Below are positions 57,948-64,000 of a stretch of 64,000 bases of DNA, piece by piece (within the stretch, counting starts at the first letter, position 1; every line of letters starts with the position of its first letter). Under the pieces are notes generated by a model that made no database searches, had not been told where the DNA came from, and saw nothing but the letters and a program-made list of their open reading frames with translations. Origin of the DNA: Pseudomonas sp. Root562 (GTDB lineage: Bacteria; Pseudomonadota; Gammaproteobacteria; Pseudomonadales; Pseudomonadaceae); contig NZ_LMGK01000025.1 of NCBI RefSeq assembly GCF_001427125.1, positions 615,810 to 679,809 on the forward strand, read 5' to 3'. The position numbers and the translations under genes were made by a program.

Positions 57948-59863
57948 GATATTTTGCCCTGGCGGTGAGTCTGGGTCTGTCGCTCGACGCTTATGCCGGG
58001 CCGATGCGCTGGGCCGACATTCGTGACGGCAGCCTGTACCTGCAAGCAGATCGTCCCGATAACGTGACCGTGCGCTGGGTCCCGGCGTGGCAGGCGGATG
58101 CCAACGAAGAACGCCTTTACCTGCTCGATGGCAAAGGTCGTCTGGCGGGCGAGCGACTGATTGCCGCCACTGAAACCCGCGGCACCCAGAGCTGGCCGCT
58201 GTTGCCCGGCGCCAGCAGTTATCGACTGGAGATCCCCGGCTACAGCTTCCGTCGCTACAAAGTCGAACATGACGAGCGCACGGTGGCATTGTTCACCCCG
58301 GCCAAAGTGCATTTCAGCGCCGAAACCCGTGATGGCGACGAGCTGTTTTTCAAGGTGGCGGCTGGCGAGCAAGCCGTGCTGGCAGGCAAGTTCCACGGCG
58401 GCGTCGGCGCTCTGCAAGCGCAACGTGTCGGCGACGGCAAACAATTGTCGCTGGCACTCAAACCCTACCGTGCCTACTGGCAATTCGATCAGGTCGCCTT
58501 GCCCGTGGCCGACACCGAACAGGTCTGGCGACTGCGCCTGCAAGGCAGCGGTAAGGCAGCGTTCTGGCTCGATGGTACGGCCAACCTGTTCGCGCAGAAT
58601 CCGCAGCAGCTCAAACCGGTGCGTGAGGACGACGGTGAAACCCGGCTGACCGTGCACAAGGACGTGCTCGGCAACACACCGAACCTGGGTATCGCCCTGC
58701 CCTACGTGATGCCGCCGCCATCCAGTTATGCGGTGCTCGACGCCATCAAGCCCCAGGCCGGCGCTTACTACAGTTTCGTCGACATCACGGCCAAACAGCC
58801 GCATTACGAAGACGCGTTCCGCCGGCTGTATCAGGATCGCTTCGGCATTACCCAGGACATCACCCTGCTCGCCGGCAGTCAGCGCCAGGCCGATCTGCGC
58901 GCCGACACCACCAGCAACGCCGGCCTCCACGCCTGGCTCGCCGCGACCCGCGCACTCGGCGGCAAAGGCACCCATTACATCGGTTTTGCCGATGAGCCGA
59001 ACCTCAACTACCCGGACTACGCCAGCTATCAAAGCATTTTCACCAGCATGGCCCGTCAGGTGCGCAGTAATCCGGACAACGCCAAGGCTGGCGTGCGCAT
59101 CGCCATGCCGGCCAGTTCGCGGCTGGTCAACGGCCCGTTCGCCGACAACGCCGCCGAAAAGCGTGGTATCGACTGGGCCAGACGCCTGCTGAAGGAGTCC
59201 GGCGATCAGATCGATGCCCTGGCTTGGCACGAGTGGATGATTCGCGATCTGCTGGCCACCCGGGTTTATCGCGACAGCGTGCGTCGCGCCGCCGACCTTG
59301 TCGGGCTCGATGCCGACGGCCGGCCCCGCAAGGCCTTGCTGCTGGACCAGACCAACCTGTCCAGCGGATCAAGCCTGAGCCCTTATGATCAGGAAACCCA
59401 CTTCACCTCGTTGTGGTGGACTTCAGTGGTGATCAACGCGTCCCAGGACGGTTTGCTGGAGATGCTCAACTGGTTCCAGGCCGCCGACGAGCCTGAATAC
59501 CCCAAGGGCATGTTGCGCATGCTGGGCGACGACCATTTCGAACTCAAACCGGTCGCCCTCGCCCAGCAGTTCATCGGCCAGCATTGGCTGCAGCGTGTGG
59601 TGCGCCTGGAAAACAACGCGTTCGAGGTCGATGTGCTGGCCATGGCCGACGACCTCAAACGCAGCTTGCTGGGGGTCAACAAAGGCTCGCGCTTGCAGCA
59701 TGTCAGCCTCAATGGCGCGGCATGCCCACTAGCCGCTGGCTCATTGCGCTACTTCGGCGCGGACAACCGCAGCCGCGACGCACCGTTCAAATGCACCGAC
59801 GGTCGCGTGAGCTTCGAGCTGCCAGGGCAAACCCTTTTCACCTTGAGCTGGAACGCTTCATGA
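57944..59863 (+). CDS. Secreted glycoside-hydrolase-like protein (PslG/GH39-like role?)
   Basis: This 639-residue protein has a signal peptide (residues 1-18, cut near DAYAG), a beta-rich N-terminal half (about 20-230), and a TIM-barrel-like C-terminal half with YIGFADEPNLNYPDY, where Glu fits the acid/base Glu of clan GH-A enzymes (NEP-type). The expected nucleophile Glu later in the barrel is not obvious: the candidate strand reads LLLDQTNLSSGSS. It may trim polymer in the periplasm, like PslG does for Psl, or be a non-catalytic glycan binder. Confidence 0.7.
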   Translation: MRYFALAVSLGLSLDAYAGPMRWADIRDGSLYLQADRPDNVTVRWVPAWQADANEERLYLLDGKGRLAGERLIAATETRGTQSWPLLPGASSYRLEIPGYSFRRYKVEHDERTVALFTPAKVHFSAETRDGDELFFKVAAGEQAVLAGKFHGGVGALQAQRVGDGKQLSLALKPYRAYWQFDQVALPVADTEQVWRLRLQGSGKAAFWLDGTANLFAQNPQQLKPVREDDGETRLTVHKDVLGNTPNLGIALPYVMPPPSSYAVLDAIKPQAGAYYSFVDITAKQPHYEDAFRRLYQDRFGITQDITLLAGSQRQADLRADTTSNAGLHAWLAATRALGGKGTHYIGFADEPNLNYPDYASYQSIFTSMARQVRSNPDNAKAGVRIAMPASSRLVNGPFADNAAEKRGIDWARRLLKESGDQIDALAWHEWMIRDLLATRVYRDSVRRAADLVGLDADGRPRKALLLDQTNLSSGSSLSPYDQETHFTSLWWTSVVINASQDGLLEMLNWFQAADEPEYPKGMLRMLGDDHFELKPVALAQQFIGQHWLQRVVRLENNAFEVDVLAMADDLKRSLLGVNKGSRLQHVSLNGAACPLAAGSLRYFGADNRSRDAPFKCTDGRVSFELPGQTLFTLSWNAS

Positions 59864-59949
59864 CTGTCGCTCGATTGCCTGGCCGCGCCGGCATTTTGCC
59901 GTGCGCTGGTTTACTCCACTTGCGGGACTGTCCGCCAGGAGCCAATAAC

Positions 59950-60639
59950 ATGAGTGCATTGCAGAAGCTCAGCCAACACATCAGACAAAAAGGCCTGCGT
60001 GCCACTGTTAAAAAAGTGTGGAGACTGTTTGTGTTTTCCCATCAGGAACTGCTGTGGATGGAGCGCGACCTGGTCAGCCCCATTCCACCTTACAAACTCA
60101 AATCCTATCCGCCGCTGCAAGTGGTCAGCATTACCCCGGAAAACGCCGTGGCTTTCACTCGCTATTTCGGCGACCGCGTGGAAACCATGGCCGAGCTGGC
60201 CCGCGAAGGTCACACCGGGCAGATGCATCTGGATGAAAAGGGTGACGCCGTGGCGTTTATCTGGGGTGCCGTACGCAACTACCACGACCGCCACTACTAC
60301 GGATGCTGGTTTCCGGTCAAAGAGGGCGAGTTCTTCGAATTTGGTGGTGAACTGAGCCGGGGCTACTGGGGTACGTCGCTGTCGATGGACCTGCAAACCG
60401 AGCTGTGGAAAGCCATGCATGCCCAAGGCTGCGACAAGGTGGTGGACGTGTGCGAGTGGAGCAACGTCCCGGCCCTGAAGCTGCACATTCGCACCGGCTA
60501 CCAGGAACAGGGGCGCATCATGAACATTTATAAACTGTTTGGTCGCTGGCGTTTTTACCGTGAAACCCGCTACACCGGCTCGCGCCTGGATGCCTTGCGC
60601 AAACCGGAACGTTCACCTTCCCCTGCTTCGGTGGCCTGA
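59950..60639 (+). CDS. GNAT-like acetyltransferase (paralogue 1)
   Basis: This 229-residue protein looks like the GNAT fold: GDAVAFIWGAVRNYHDRHYY as a central strand region and a later helix ALKLHIRTGYQEQGRI typical of the acceptor-side GNAT C-terminus. An N-terminal helix (ELLWMERDL) is shared with the gene at 62633, with which it is highly similar throughout. It probably acylates an amino sugar in the polysaccharide; the substrate is unknown. About 85 bases separate it from the glycosidase-like gene. Confidence 0.75.
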   Translation: MSALQKLSQHIRQKGLRATVKKVWRLFVFSHQELLWMERDLVSPIPPYKLKSYPPLQVVSITPENAVAFTRYFGDRVETMAELAREGHTGQMHLDEKGDAVAFIWGAVRNYHDRHYYGCWFPVKEGEFFEFGGELSRGYWGTSLSMDLQTELWKAMHAQGCDKVVDVCEWSNVPALKLHIRTGYQEQGRIMNIYKLFGRWRFYRETRYTGSRLDALRKPERSPSPASVA

Positions 60640-60643
60640 GCCT

Positions 60644-61849
60644 ATGACCGTGCGATTTGAATGGCGTACTTCGCTGTGCGCCGCAGACTTTCCCGCTGCG
60701 GCCTATGAAGCGCTGCGCCTGCGAGTGATGGACCACACACCGTTCAACGCACTGGCCTGGATGGCTGCGTCGCAACAGGCCCTGACGGCTGGCGAACGGC
60801 TGCATGTTTTGCTCGGCTGGCAGGCCGATGAACTGGTGCTGTGTCTACCCTTGGTCGCATCCGTCGAACGGTTCGGCGGCTTGCCGTTTCGGGTATTGCA
60901 TCACTTGGGCTTTCCCCTGGCCGATCGCCTTGCGCTGTTGGCGACCGTGGATGCCGAAGGCCTGCGCAAGGCGTTGACCGAGATTCGTCGGTGCTTGCCC
61001 CATGCCCTGCTGCAACTCAATGAACTGGCCGGCGAAGACCATGCACTGAGGTCATGGTTCGCGCGCAGCTCGACCGCCGAGCGCCGCCTCGGTTGTCGGG
61101 TGCCAGTGCATTTGATCACCGATGCCGATCGCCAGGAAGTTTCCGGCGACCCGCGCTACAAACTGCGCCGGGCACGCAAGCGTATTGCCGCCTGTGGCGC
61201 ACAGGTCCGCCGTATTACCCCCGATGCAACGACCATGGGGCCGCTGCTCAAGGCCATCGCCGAGGTGGAAGCGGTGAGCTGGAAAGGTGATGAAGGCGTG
61301 GGCATTTTTGCCGATGAACGTCGCCGCCAATGGATGGAAAAAGCCTTCACCGCCCTCGCCGCCCAAGGTCTGGTGCGCGTGGTGACACTGGAACTGGACG
61401 GGCGTTGCATCAGCTATCGCCTCGGCTTGCTGGAACAGGGTCGGTTGTACGACTACAACCTCGCTTTCCTGCCGCAATATGCCGATCTGGGCAGCGGTCG
61501 GGTGCTGCTCGAAGAATGGATCCGCTGGGGACTGGACGATAACTGGTACTGGATCGATGCGTCGCGGGTCAGCCTGGAAAACTCCAGTCATCAACTGCAT
61601 GAACGCATGACCGGGCACATGGAACACTGGCGCTGGAGCTTTTACTCCTGGCGCCCGAGCGGGTTGGTGCTGGGCCTGGGGTTGCGTGTCTGGCAGCAAG
61701 TCAAACCCCTGATGCAGCAGTGGCGGGCGAAACGAAGGACCGCGGCCAGCAGCCCTGCCCCGGTCACCGCACCGGTGGTCAAGGCGCCGGCTTGCACCGA
61801 AAAACTCATGGAGGGCGAACATGCCACAGCAAGTCATAGTCAACGCTGA
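60644..61849 (+). CDS. FemAB/GNAT_6-type acyltransferase
   Basis: This 401-residue protein fits the BcsL/FemAB-like GNAT superfamily. The central segment DPRYKLRRARKRIAACGAQV is the usual linker between two GNAT halves, followed by DGRCISYRLGLLEQGRLYDY and YADLGSGRVLLEEWIRWGLD. In exopolysaccharide loci these proteins are thought to transfer acyl groups to sugars. It starts four bases after the upstream stop, and its end overlaps the deacetylase-like gene by 29 bases. Confidence 0.82.
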   Translation: MTVRFEWRTSLCAADFPAAAYEALRLRVMDHTPFNALAWMAASQQALTAGERLHVLLGWQADELVLCLPLVASVERFGGLPFRVLHHLGFPLADRLALLATVDAEGLRKALTEIRRCLPHALLQLNELAGEDHALRSWFARSSTAERRLGCRVPVHLITDADRQEVSGDPRYKLRRARKRIAACGAQVRRITPDATTMGPLLKAIAEVEAVSWKGDEGVGIFADERRRQWMEKAFTALAAQGLVRVVTLELDGRCISYRLGLLEQGRLYDYNLAFLPQYADLGSGRVLLEEWIRWGLDDNWYWIDASRVSLENSSHQLHERMTGHMEHWRWSFYSWRPSGLVLGLGLRVWQQVKPLMQQWRAKRRTAASSPAPVTAPVVKAPACTEKLMEGEHATASHSQR

Positions 61850-62636
61850 CGACTTCGGCCTCAGCGCCTGCGAAAACGCAGTGATCCTGGGCGCATTCCA
61901 GGCCGGGGTCATCAGTTCCGCGACCGCCATGGCCAACATGCCGGCCTTCGAAGCGGCGTGTGTCCTGGCCCAGCATCCGTTGCTGGCAGGGCGCATCGGC
62001 CTGCACTTCAACCTGACCTACGGCCGCCCATTGAGCCGACGCATTCTCTCGCGCAGGACCTTCTGTGACAGTGCCGGCGTGTTCGACCTCAACCTGTCGC
62101 GCACGCGCCTGTGGCTAGGGCGTCAGGATCGCCTGGCGGTCGAGGAAGAGCTCGAGGCCCAATGGCAACGTTGCCTGGATAACGACGTGCGCCCCAGTCA
62201 CCTGGACTCCCATCAACACGTGCACAACATCTGGCCCATCGGCGAGATCGTTGCGCGTTTCGCGGCCCGGCAAGGCGTGCCCGTGCGGCTGGCGCGCAAC
62301 CTGGGGCAAAACCTCAGCCTGCCCAAACGCCTGTTCAAACAATTGCTCAACCACCGCTTGAACAGCCTGGCCGGTGCAACCGCCGACTACGTCTGCACCC
62401 CGGTGGATCTGCGCAACGCTGCGCCACCCAGCGAAGGCTTGCTGGAAATTGTCGCCCACCCCAATCAGCTCGGCGCCGATTTCGGCGATGCCTATCTGGA
62501 TCAGGGGGAGTCATTGAGCGTCCTGCTCGAACAACGCCTGCCCGGGGTACCCAGGGTGGCATACAGCGAAGCTTGCAACTGTCCGTCAATACCTTCATCC
62601 AACACACGGCCAACCTGGCCAAGGAGGGCTTCATGA
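61821..62636 (+). CDS. ChbG/YdjC-family carbohydrate deacetylase-like protein
   Basis: This 271-residue protein has VNADDFGLSACEN (metal Asp pair), LHFNLTYG and HLDSHQHVHN (metal His ligands), the complete YdjC signature. These enzymes remove acetyl groups from oligosaccharides. The last 30 residues (after PGVPRVAYSEACN) are low-complexity and basic (CPSIPSSNTRPTWPRRAS) and do not resemble the family end, so a local frameshift is possible. GGAGGG precedes its ATG, which lies inside the previous gene. Confidence 0.82.
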   Translation: MPQQVIVNADDFGLSACENAVILGAFQAGVISSATAMANMPAFEAACVLAQHPLLAGRIGLHFNLTYGRPLSRRILSRRTFCDSAGVFDLNLSRTRLWLGRQDRLAVEEELEAQWQRCLDNDVRPSHLDSHQHVHNIWPIGEIVARFAARQGVPVRLARNLGQNLSLPKRLFKQLLNHRLNSLAGATADYVCTPVDLRNAAPPSEGLLEIVAHPNQLGADFGDAYLDQGESLSVLLEQRLPGVPRVAYSEACNCPSIPSSNTRPTWPRRAS

Positions 62637-63325
62637 GCCTGATCCAGCAACTGCGCGAACGAATCAAACAAAAAGGCTTGAGCCGCACGTTCAGCACTCT
62701 GTGGAAACGCTATGTGTTTTTCCACTGGGAGTTGTTGTGGATGGAGCGCGACCTGGTCAGCCCCGTACCGCCGCACAAGTTGCGTCCTTACTCCGGGGTG
62801 CGCCAGGTCATCATCACCCCGGAAAACGCCACGGCGTTTGCCAAGCATTTCGGTGACCGCGTGCAAACCATGGCCGAACTCGCCGCCGAAGGTCACACCG
62901 GGCACATGTACGTGGACGAAGACGGTCATGCCATAGGCTTTATCTGGGGCAGCACGCGTGATTACCACGACCGCCACTATTACGGTTGCTGGTTTCCGGT
63001 CAAACCCGGTGAGTTCTTCGAGTTTGGCGGGGAAATGATCCGCGCCTATTTCGGCAGCAGCCTGTCCGTGGACGTCCAGATCGCGCTGTGGGAAGCGATG
63101 GCGGCGCAAGGCTGCAACAAGGTGGTGGATGTGTGCGAAACCCACAACATCCCCGCGCTGAAACTGCACATCCGCATGGGCTATCAGGAACAGGGGCGAG
63201 TCACCCATGTCTACGGCCTCTTTGGCCGCTGGCGCTTCTTCCGCGAAACCCGCTACAGCGGCTCGCGCCTCGACCCGTTGCGCAAACCGGGCCGGCCAGT
63301 GGTGACGGCAGCGGCTCAGGCTTGA
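62633..63325 (+). CDS. GNAT-like acetyltransferase (paralogue 2)
   Basis: This 230-residue protein is closely similar to the product of 59950-60639: shared ELLWMERDLVSP, ITPENA, DRVQTMAELA-EGHTG, DYHDRHYYGCWFPVK and LKLHIRMGYQEQGR segments. The two genes flank the FemAB-like and YdjC-like genes in the same orientation. A clear AGGAGGG ribosome site precedes the ATG (62633), which overlaps the YdjC stop (ATGA). Last gene of the operon. Confidence 0.78.
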   Translation: MSLIQQLRERIKQKGLSRTFSTLWKRYVFFHWELLWMERDLVSPVPPHKLRPYSGVRQVIITPENATAFAKHFGDRVQTMAELAAEGHTGHMYVDEDGHAIGFIWGSTRDYHDRHYYGCWFPVKPGEFFEFGGEMIRAYFGSSLSVDVQIALWEAMAAQGCNKVVDVCETHNIPALKLHIRMGYQEQGRVTHVYGLFGRWRFFRETRYSGSRLDPLRKPGRPVVTAAAQA

Positions 63326-63335
63326 CCGAATGACC

Positions 63336-63360
63336 CGATGGGGCCGCTACGGCTCCATCG
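63336..63360 (+). terminator. Hairpin at the end of the exopolysaccharide operon
   Basis: CGATGGGGCC, loop GCTAC, GGCTCCATCG: a ten-pair stem with one wobble, 11 bases after the last stop codon. No T-run follows, so it is a weak or Rho-assisted terminator, or an RNA-stabilising structure. Confidence 0.5.
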
Positions 63361-63430
63361 GCGGTTAGGCCCGCCCACACGAATTACCGAAAAAACTCAG
63401 GCAAGCGCGGAAATGTCTGACTGCTCATCC

Positions 63431-63446
63431 GTATCCATTTGGATAC
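63431..63446 (+). promoter_or_regulatory. Palindromic operator before HigB-type toxin
   Basis: GTATCC-ATTT-GGATAC is a perfect 6-bp inverted repeat ending ten bases before the toxin ATG. This fits the autoregulatory site of a HigBA pair. Confidence 0.6.
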
Positions 63447-63455
63447 ATTCGAGCG

Positions 63456-63749
63456 ATGAATTATCTTGTCCAGCAAACCGGCATTTTCGCCGCATGGCAT
63501 ACCTCCGTTCGCGATATGCGGGCAAAGGTTGCAATAGCCCGTCGCATTGATCGAGCCGCCGCGGGCAACCTTGGCGATATCAAGGCAGTGGGTAATGGCA
63601 TCTCCGAAATGCGCGTGGACGTTGGTGCCGGGTACCGCATTTACTTCACGATGAGAAACGGTGTCGTCATCATCCTGTTGGCTGGGGGTGACAAATCAAC
63701 TCAAACCGCTGATATAAGACACGCAAAAAAATTGGCAAAGGAGGTTTAA
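63456..63749 (+). CDS. HigB/RelE-ParE-type addiction-module toxin
   Basis: This 97-residue toxin of the RelE/ParE fold (addiction-module killer family) has the core strands EMRVDVGAGYRIYFTMRN and VVIILLAGGDKSTQTADIRH. Basic residues Arg and Lys in the loops fit an mRNA interferase. The gene precedes the antitoxin gene in toxin-first HigBA order, two bases from stop to start. A strong AGGAGG-type site (AAGGAGG) at the end of its gene serves the antitoxin. Confidence 0.87.
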   Translation: MNYLVQQTGIFAAWHTSVRDMRAKVAIARRIDRAAAGNLGDIKAVGNGISEMRVDVGAGYRIYFTMRNGVVIILLAGGDKSTQTADIRHAKKLAKEV

Positions 63750-63751
63750 CC

Positions 63752-64000
63752 ATGAGCCAGACTTTGACTGACTTCGATATGACCACACTGCTCGACAGCG
63801 ATGAAGCCATCAGTGAGTACCTCTCCCAAGTGCTGGCTGAAGGTGACAACGAGGAGTTTCTTCGAGCAATTGGCTACGTGGTAAAAGCCCGCGGCATGAC
63901 ACAAATAGCCAAAGACGCCGGGATGGGGCGCGAAAGCCTGTACAAGGCTTTCGCGCCAGGGGCGAAACCACGTTTCGATACGGTGTTAAAAGTCATTCAT
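63752..64000 (+). CDS. HigA-like addiction-module antidote, 5' part
   Basis: The gene runs off the window. The 83 visible residues start MSQTLTDFDMTTLLDSDEAI and contain a helix-turn-helix (GMTQIAKDAGMGRESLYKAF), the pattern of the putative addiction-module antidote family. It should bind and neutralise the toxin encoded two bases upstream and repress the operon through the palindrome at 63431-63446. Strong ribosome site AAGGAGG eight bases before the ATG. Confidence 0.88.
   Translation, partial: MSQTLTDFDMTTLLDSDEAISEYLSQVLAEGDNEEFLRAIGYVVKARGMTQIAKDAGMGRESLYKAFAPGAKPRFDTVLKVIH

Noticed and set aside
62573..62632. Upstream extension of the second GNAT gene
   Set aside because: It overlaps the YdjC-like gene and has no ribosome site; AGGAGGG supports the start at 62633.

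Overview
The window is chromosomal DNA from a Pseudomonas, most likely of the P. fluorescens group. The evidence is the high GC content, REP elements of the GAGC-N-GCTC type, the Pseudomonas-typical regulators, MFS/HlyD pump and PhuUVW-like heme transporter, and long operons with ATGA start/stop overlaps. This placement rests on protein recognition only; no database search was run. No rRNA, tRNA, IS element, prophage or CRISPR array was seen.

Layout. 1-255 is the end of a secreted 13-residue-repeat protein. 355-11007 is a signalling block: a GAF-GAF-GGDEF-EAL protein, a FixJ-type regulator, an LRAT-fold protein, a 1844-residue pseudokinase-ATPase-GAF-PAS-histidine kinase and a lone receiver. 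11018-14975 is an operon (SDR, cupin, HlyD adaptor, MFS pump) divergent from a winged-helix/TPR regulator (15224-16810). 16903-17993 is an Xre/MbcA-RES toxin-antitoxin pair, followed by a TPR protein. 19857-22210 holds two more copies of the 13-residue-repeat gene, one broken by a 35-bp deletion, with a DUF7693-like protein and a periplasmic chorismate mutase between them. 22461-23031 is a RelB/YafQ-like pair. 23132-25269 holds an SGNH hydrolase, an NTF2-like protein and a LysR regulator.

25393-35351 is a second signalling block: two paralogous membrane PAS-histidine kinases, a FixJ regulator, two lone receivers, an NDH-2-like flavoprotein, a small PpyR-like membrane protein, a DJ-1/PfpI protein, a Dps-like protein and a catalase. 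A 12-bp inverted repeat (ATACC-NN-GGTAT type) recurs in front of most of its transcription units. In front of three lone-receiver genes, including the distant one at 10615, its centre lies exactly 30.5 bp from a TATC(T/G)T -10-like hexamer. This looks like the operator of a FixJ/NarL-type regulator and is the best candidate here for an undescribed regulatory system.

35627-38381 is a heme ABC permease, ATPase and ChaN-type lipoprotein. 38459-42410 holds four transcription regulators in a row with no structural gene. 42527-44224 is a sulfatase-fold phosphoethanolamine-transferase-like membrane enzyme. 44614-63325 is a 17-gene Wzx/Wzy-type exopolysaccharide operon: UDP-glucose dehydrogenase and UDP-glucuronate epimerase supply uronic-acid precursors, a priming sugar transferase and three glycosyltransferases build the repeat unit, Wzx flips it, a Wzy-like protein polymerises it, a Wza-like lipoprotein and Wzz/GumC-like protein export it, and deacetylases, acetyltransferases and a glycosidase-like protein probably decorate or trim it. 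The window ends in a HigBA-like toxin-antitoxin pair.
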